Positions 63,322-64,000 of a stretch of DNA of 64,000 bases are shown here, piece after piece. The stretch comes from Stentor roeselii. Lineage: Eukaryota > Ciliophora > Heterotrichea > Heterotrichida > Stentoridae. The first letter of the stretch is position 1. Each line of letters opens with the position of its first letter. The position numbers and the translations under genes were made by a program. The stretch lies in NCBI GenBank assembly GCA_006503475.1, contig RSEH01000033.1:1-64000 (forward strand). Direction: 5' to 3'. A model generated the notes under the pieces. That model did no database searches. It saw only the letters and a list, made by a program, of their open reading frames with translations, and was not told where the DNA came from.

Positions 63322-64000
63322 TTATTTTCTGAAACTCAGCCTTCTCCCTGAAGACGATGCAGGAGCGAATCCCGAGCTATGAGTAGCAGCAAGTTTTTTC
63401 GACATACTTCTAACTTTCCTACTAAGCAAGAAATCCGAGTCAATAATAGTCTTAGAAGCGATTTCCATGATATCAAAAGGTTTATAATTGAAACTGGTTG
63501 AGTTTTTATTCAAAATGGCATTCGAGATGATGTTCATCCTTCTTTCAGTGAGCATGTCTCTTTCCTTCTTGATGCCAAAAGAAAACTTTGTAGGGTGTTG
63601 TTCGTCGTACTCAAACTCTTCAGAATACATTGCAAGGTAAAGCCGATTAACGATCACAATCAATTGAGGACGCAAACTCATGTCACTTCGATCTGCATTT
63701 ACCTGACCGGTCAGGTCAACTGTGTTAAAGTGAGTCAGAAGTCGGTTCCAAGTGTCATAACAGTCTAAAACTCTGGGAAATTGGGTTAAAAAAGGATCAG
63801 CTGTGTTGGGAAGCTTGAAACTCTTCTCAGATCTTGTGGCAAATAGCTCGGCTAGGTACTCTCTATAAAGTCTGACAATTACTAGTCCTTGCTTTTGAAG
63901 CACGCAGTACTCAGGCAAAGCCTCCATGGCAGCGATTTCCAAAGGAGGAGTCTTAATCAAAGGCCTAACCGTAAACTCTAATTTCGAGTTAATTCTCAAA
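63322..64000 (-). CDS. hypothetical protein, truncated by window edge
   Basis: The open frame runs off the right edge; 225 codons are seen, ending at a stop at 63322-63324. The apparent first residue at 63999 is not an ATG, so the true start lies outside. Helical, with no recognised domain. Segments such as RPQLIVIVNRLYLAMYSEEF and YCVLQKQGLVIVRLYREYLA appear ordered, and the C-terminus is Ser/Lys-rich. Function unknown. Confidence 0.6.
   Translation of the reverse strand, partial: LRINSKLEFTVRPLIKTPPLEIAAMEALPEYCVLQKQGLVIVRLYREYLAELFATRSEKSFKLPNTADPFLTQFPRVLDCYDTWNRLLTHFNTVDLTGQVNADRSDMSLRPQLIVIVNRLYLAMYSEEFEYDEQHPTKFSFGIKKERDMLTERRMNIISNAILNKNSTSFNYKPFDIMEIASKTIIDSDFLLSRKVRSMSKKLAATHSSGFAPASSSGRRLSFRK

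Overview
The window looks like macronuclear DNA of a heterotrich ciliate, most likely Stentor or a close relative. Genes are packed extremely tightly (gaps of 0-100 bp). All three standard stop codons end genes, and tryptophan is TGG. Thirteen spliceosomal introns can be read directly: twelve are 15 nt and one is 16 nt. Every one begins GT, ends AG and has an adenine exactly six bases from its 3' end. Removing them restores one continuous frame in ten genes or gene copies that otherwise appear split. I see no rRNA, tRNA, CRISPR array, transposon or virus-like element.

Layout. 1-9.5 kb is AT-rich and gene-poor: decayed sequence, a B-box/coiled-coil gene that ends inside a 19-bp tandem repeat, a trypsin-like protease and a P-loop-like protein. 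9.5-31.9 kb is a dense block: LRR protein, AP-1/2 beta adaptin, T5orf172 protein, SK-type K+ channel, CDPK, TMEM107, LSM7, ArfGAP-PH protein, kelch-BTB protein, P4-ATPase flippase, an unknown protein, CFAP97D1-like protein, TPR protein, PDCD4-like MA3 protein and an EF-hand-like protein. 31.9-33.9 kb is a decayed stretch holding a relic of the neighbouring TBC gene. 33.9-43.3 kb holds TBC RabGAP, protoporphyrinogen oxidase (two introns), a CCCTTTAAA minisatellite, an EEF1AKMT4-like methyltransferase, a CaaX-ending inositol 5-phosphatase, a dual-specificity phosphatase, SPC25, BRE1-type RING E3 and a syntaxin-6-like SNARE. 43.5-56.7 kb is a tandem family of three large cysteine-rich multi-pass membrane proteins, with a dead SNARE copy between copies 2 and 3. 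56.9-60.9 kb is a same-strand signalling run (RING/TRAF-type zinc finger, PP2C, CDPK-like kinase, SKP1). After it come a decayed SKP1 copy, an unknown protein and an unidentified gene cut by the window edge.

The genes are mostly housekeeping, trafficking and signalling. Several touch cilia (TMEM107, CFAP97D1-like, perhaps the prenylated 5-phosphatase) or membrane traffic (AP beta, ArfGAP, TBC, flippase, SNARE). Orientation changes often, so there is no operon logic.

The most unusual signals are: (1) repeated abrupt switches of base composition from keto-rich (G/T) to amino-rich (A/C) on the + strand, independent of gene direction; (2) the three-copy receptor-like family with patchy near-identity between copies 1 and 3, suggesting gene conversion; (3) a 9-10 bp minisatellite filling a convergent intergenic gap; (4) relics of neighbouring genes (SNARE, TBC, SKP1) in the gene-poor gaps, so the gaps are partly graveyards of local duplication.
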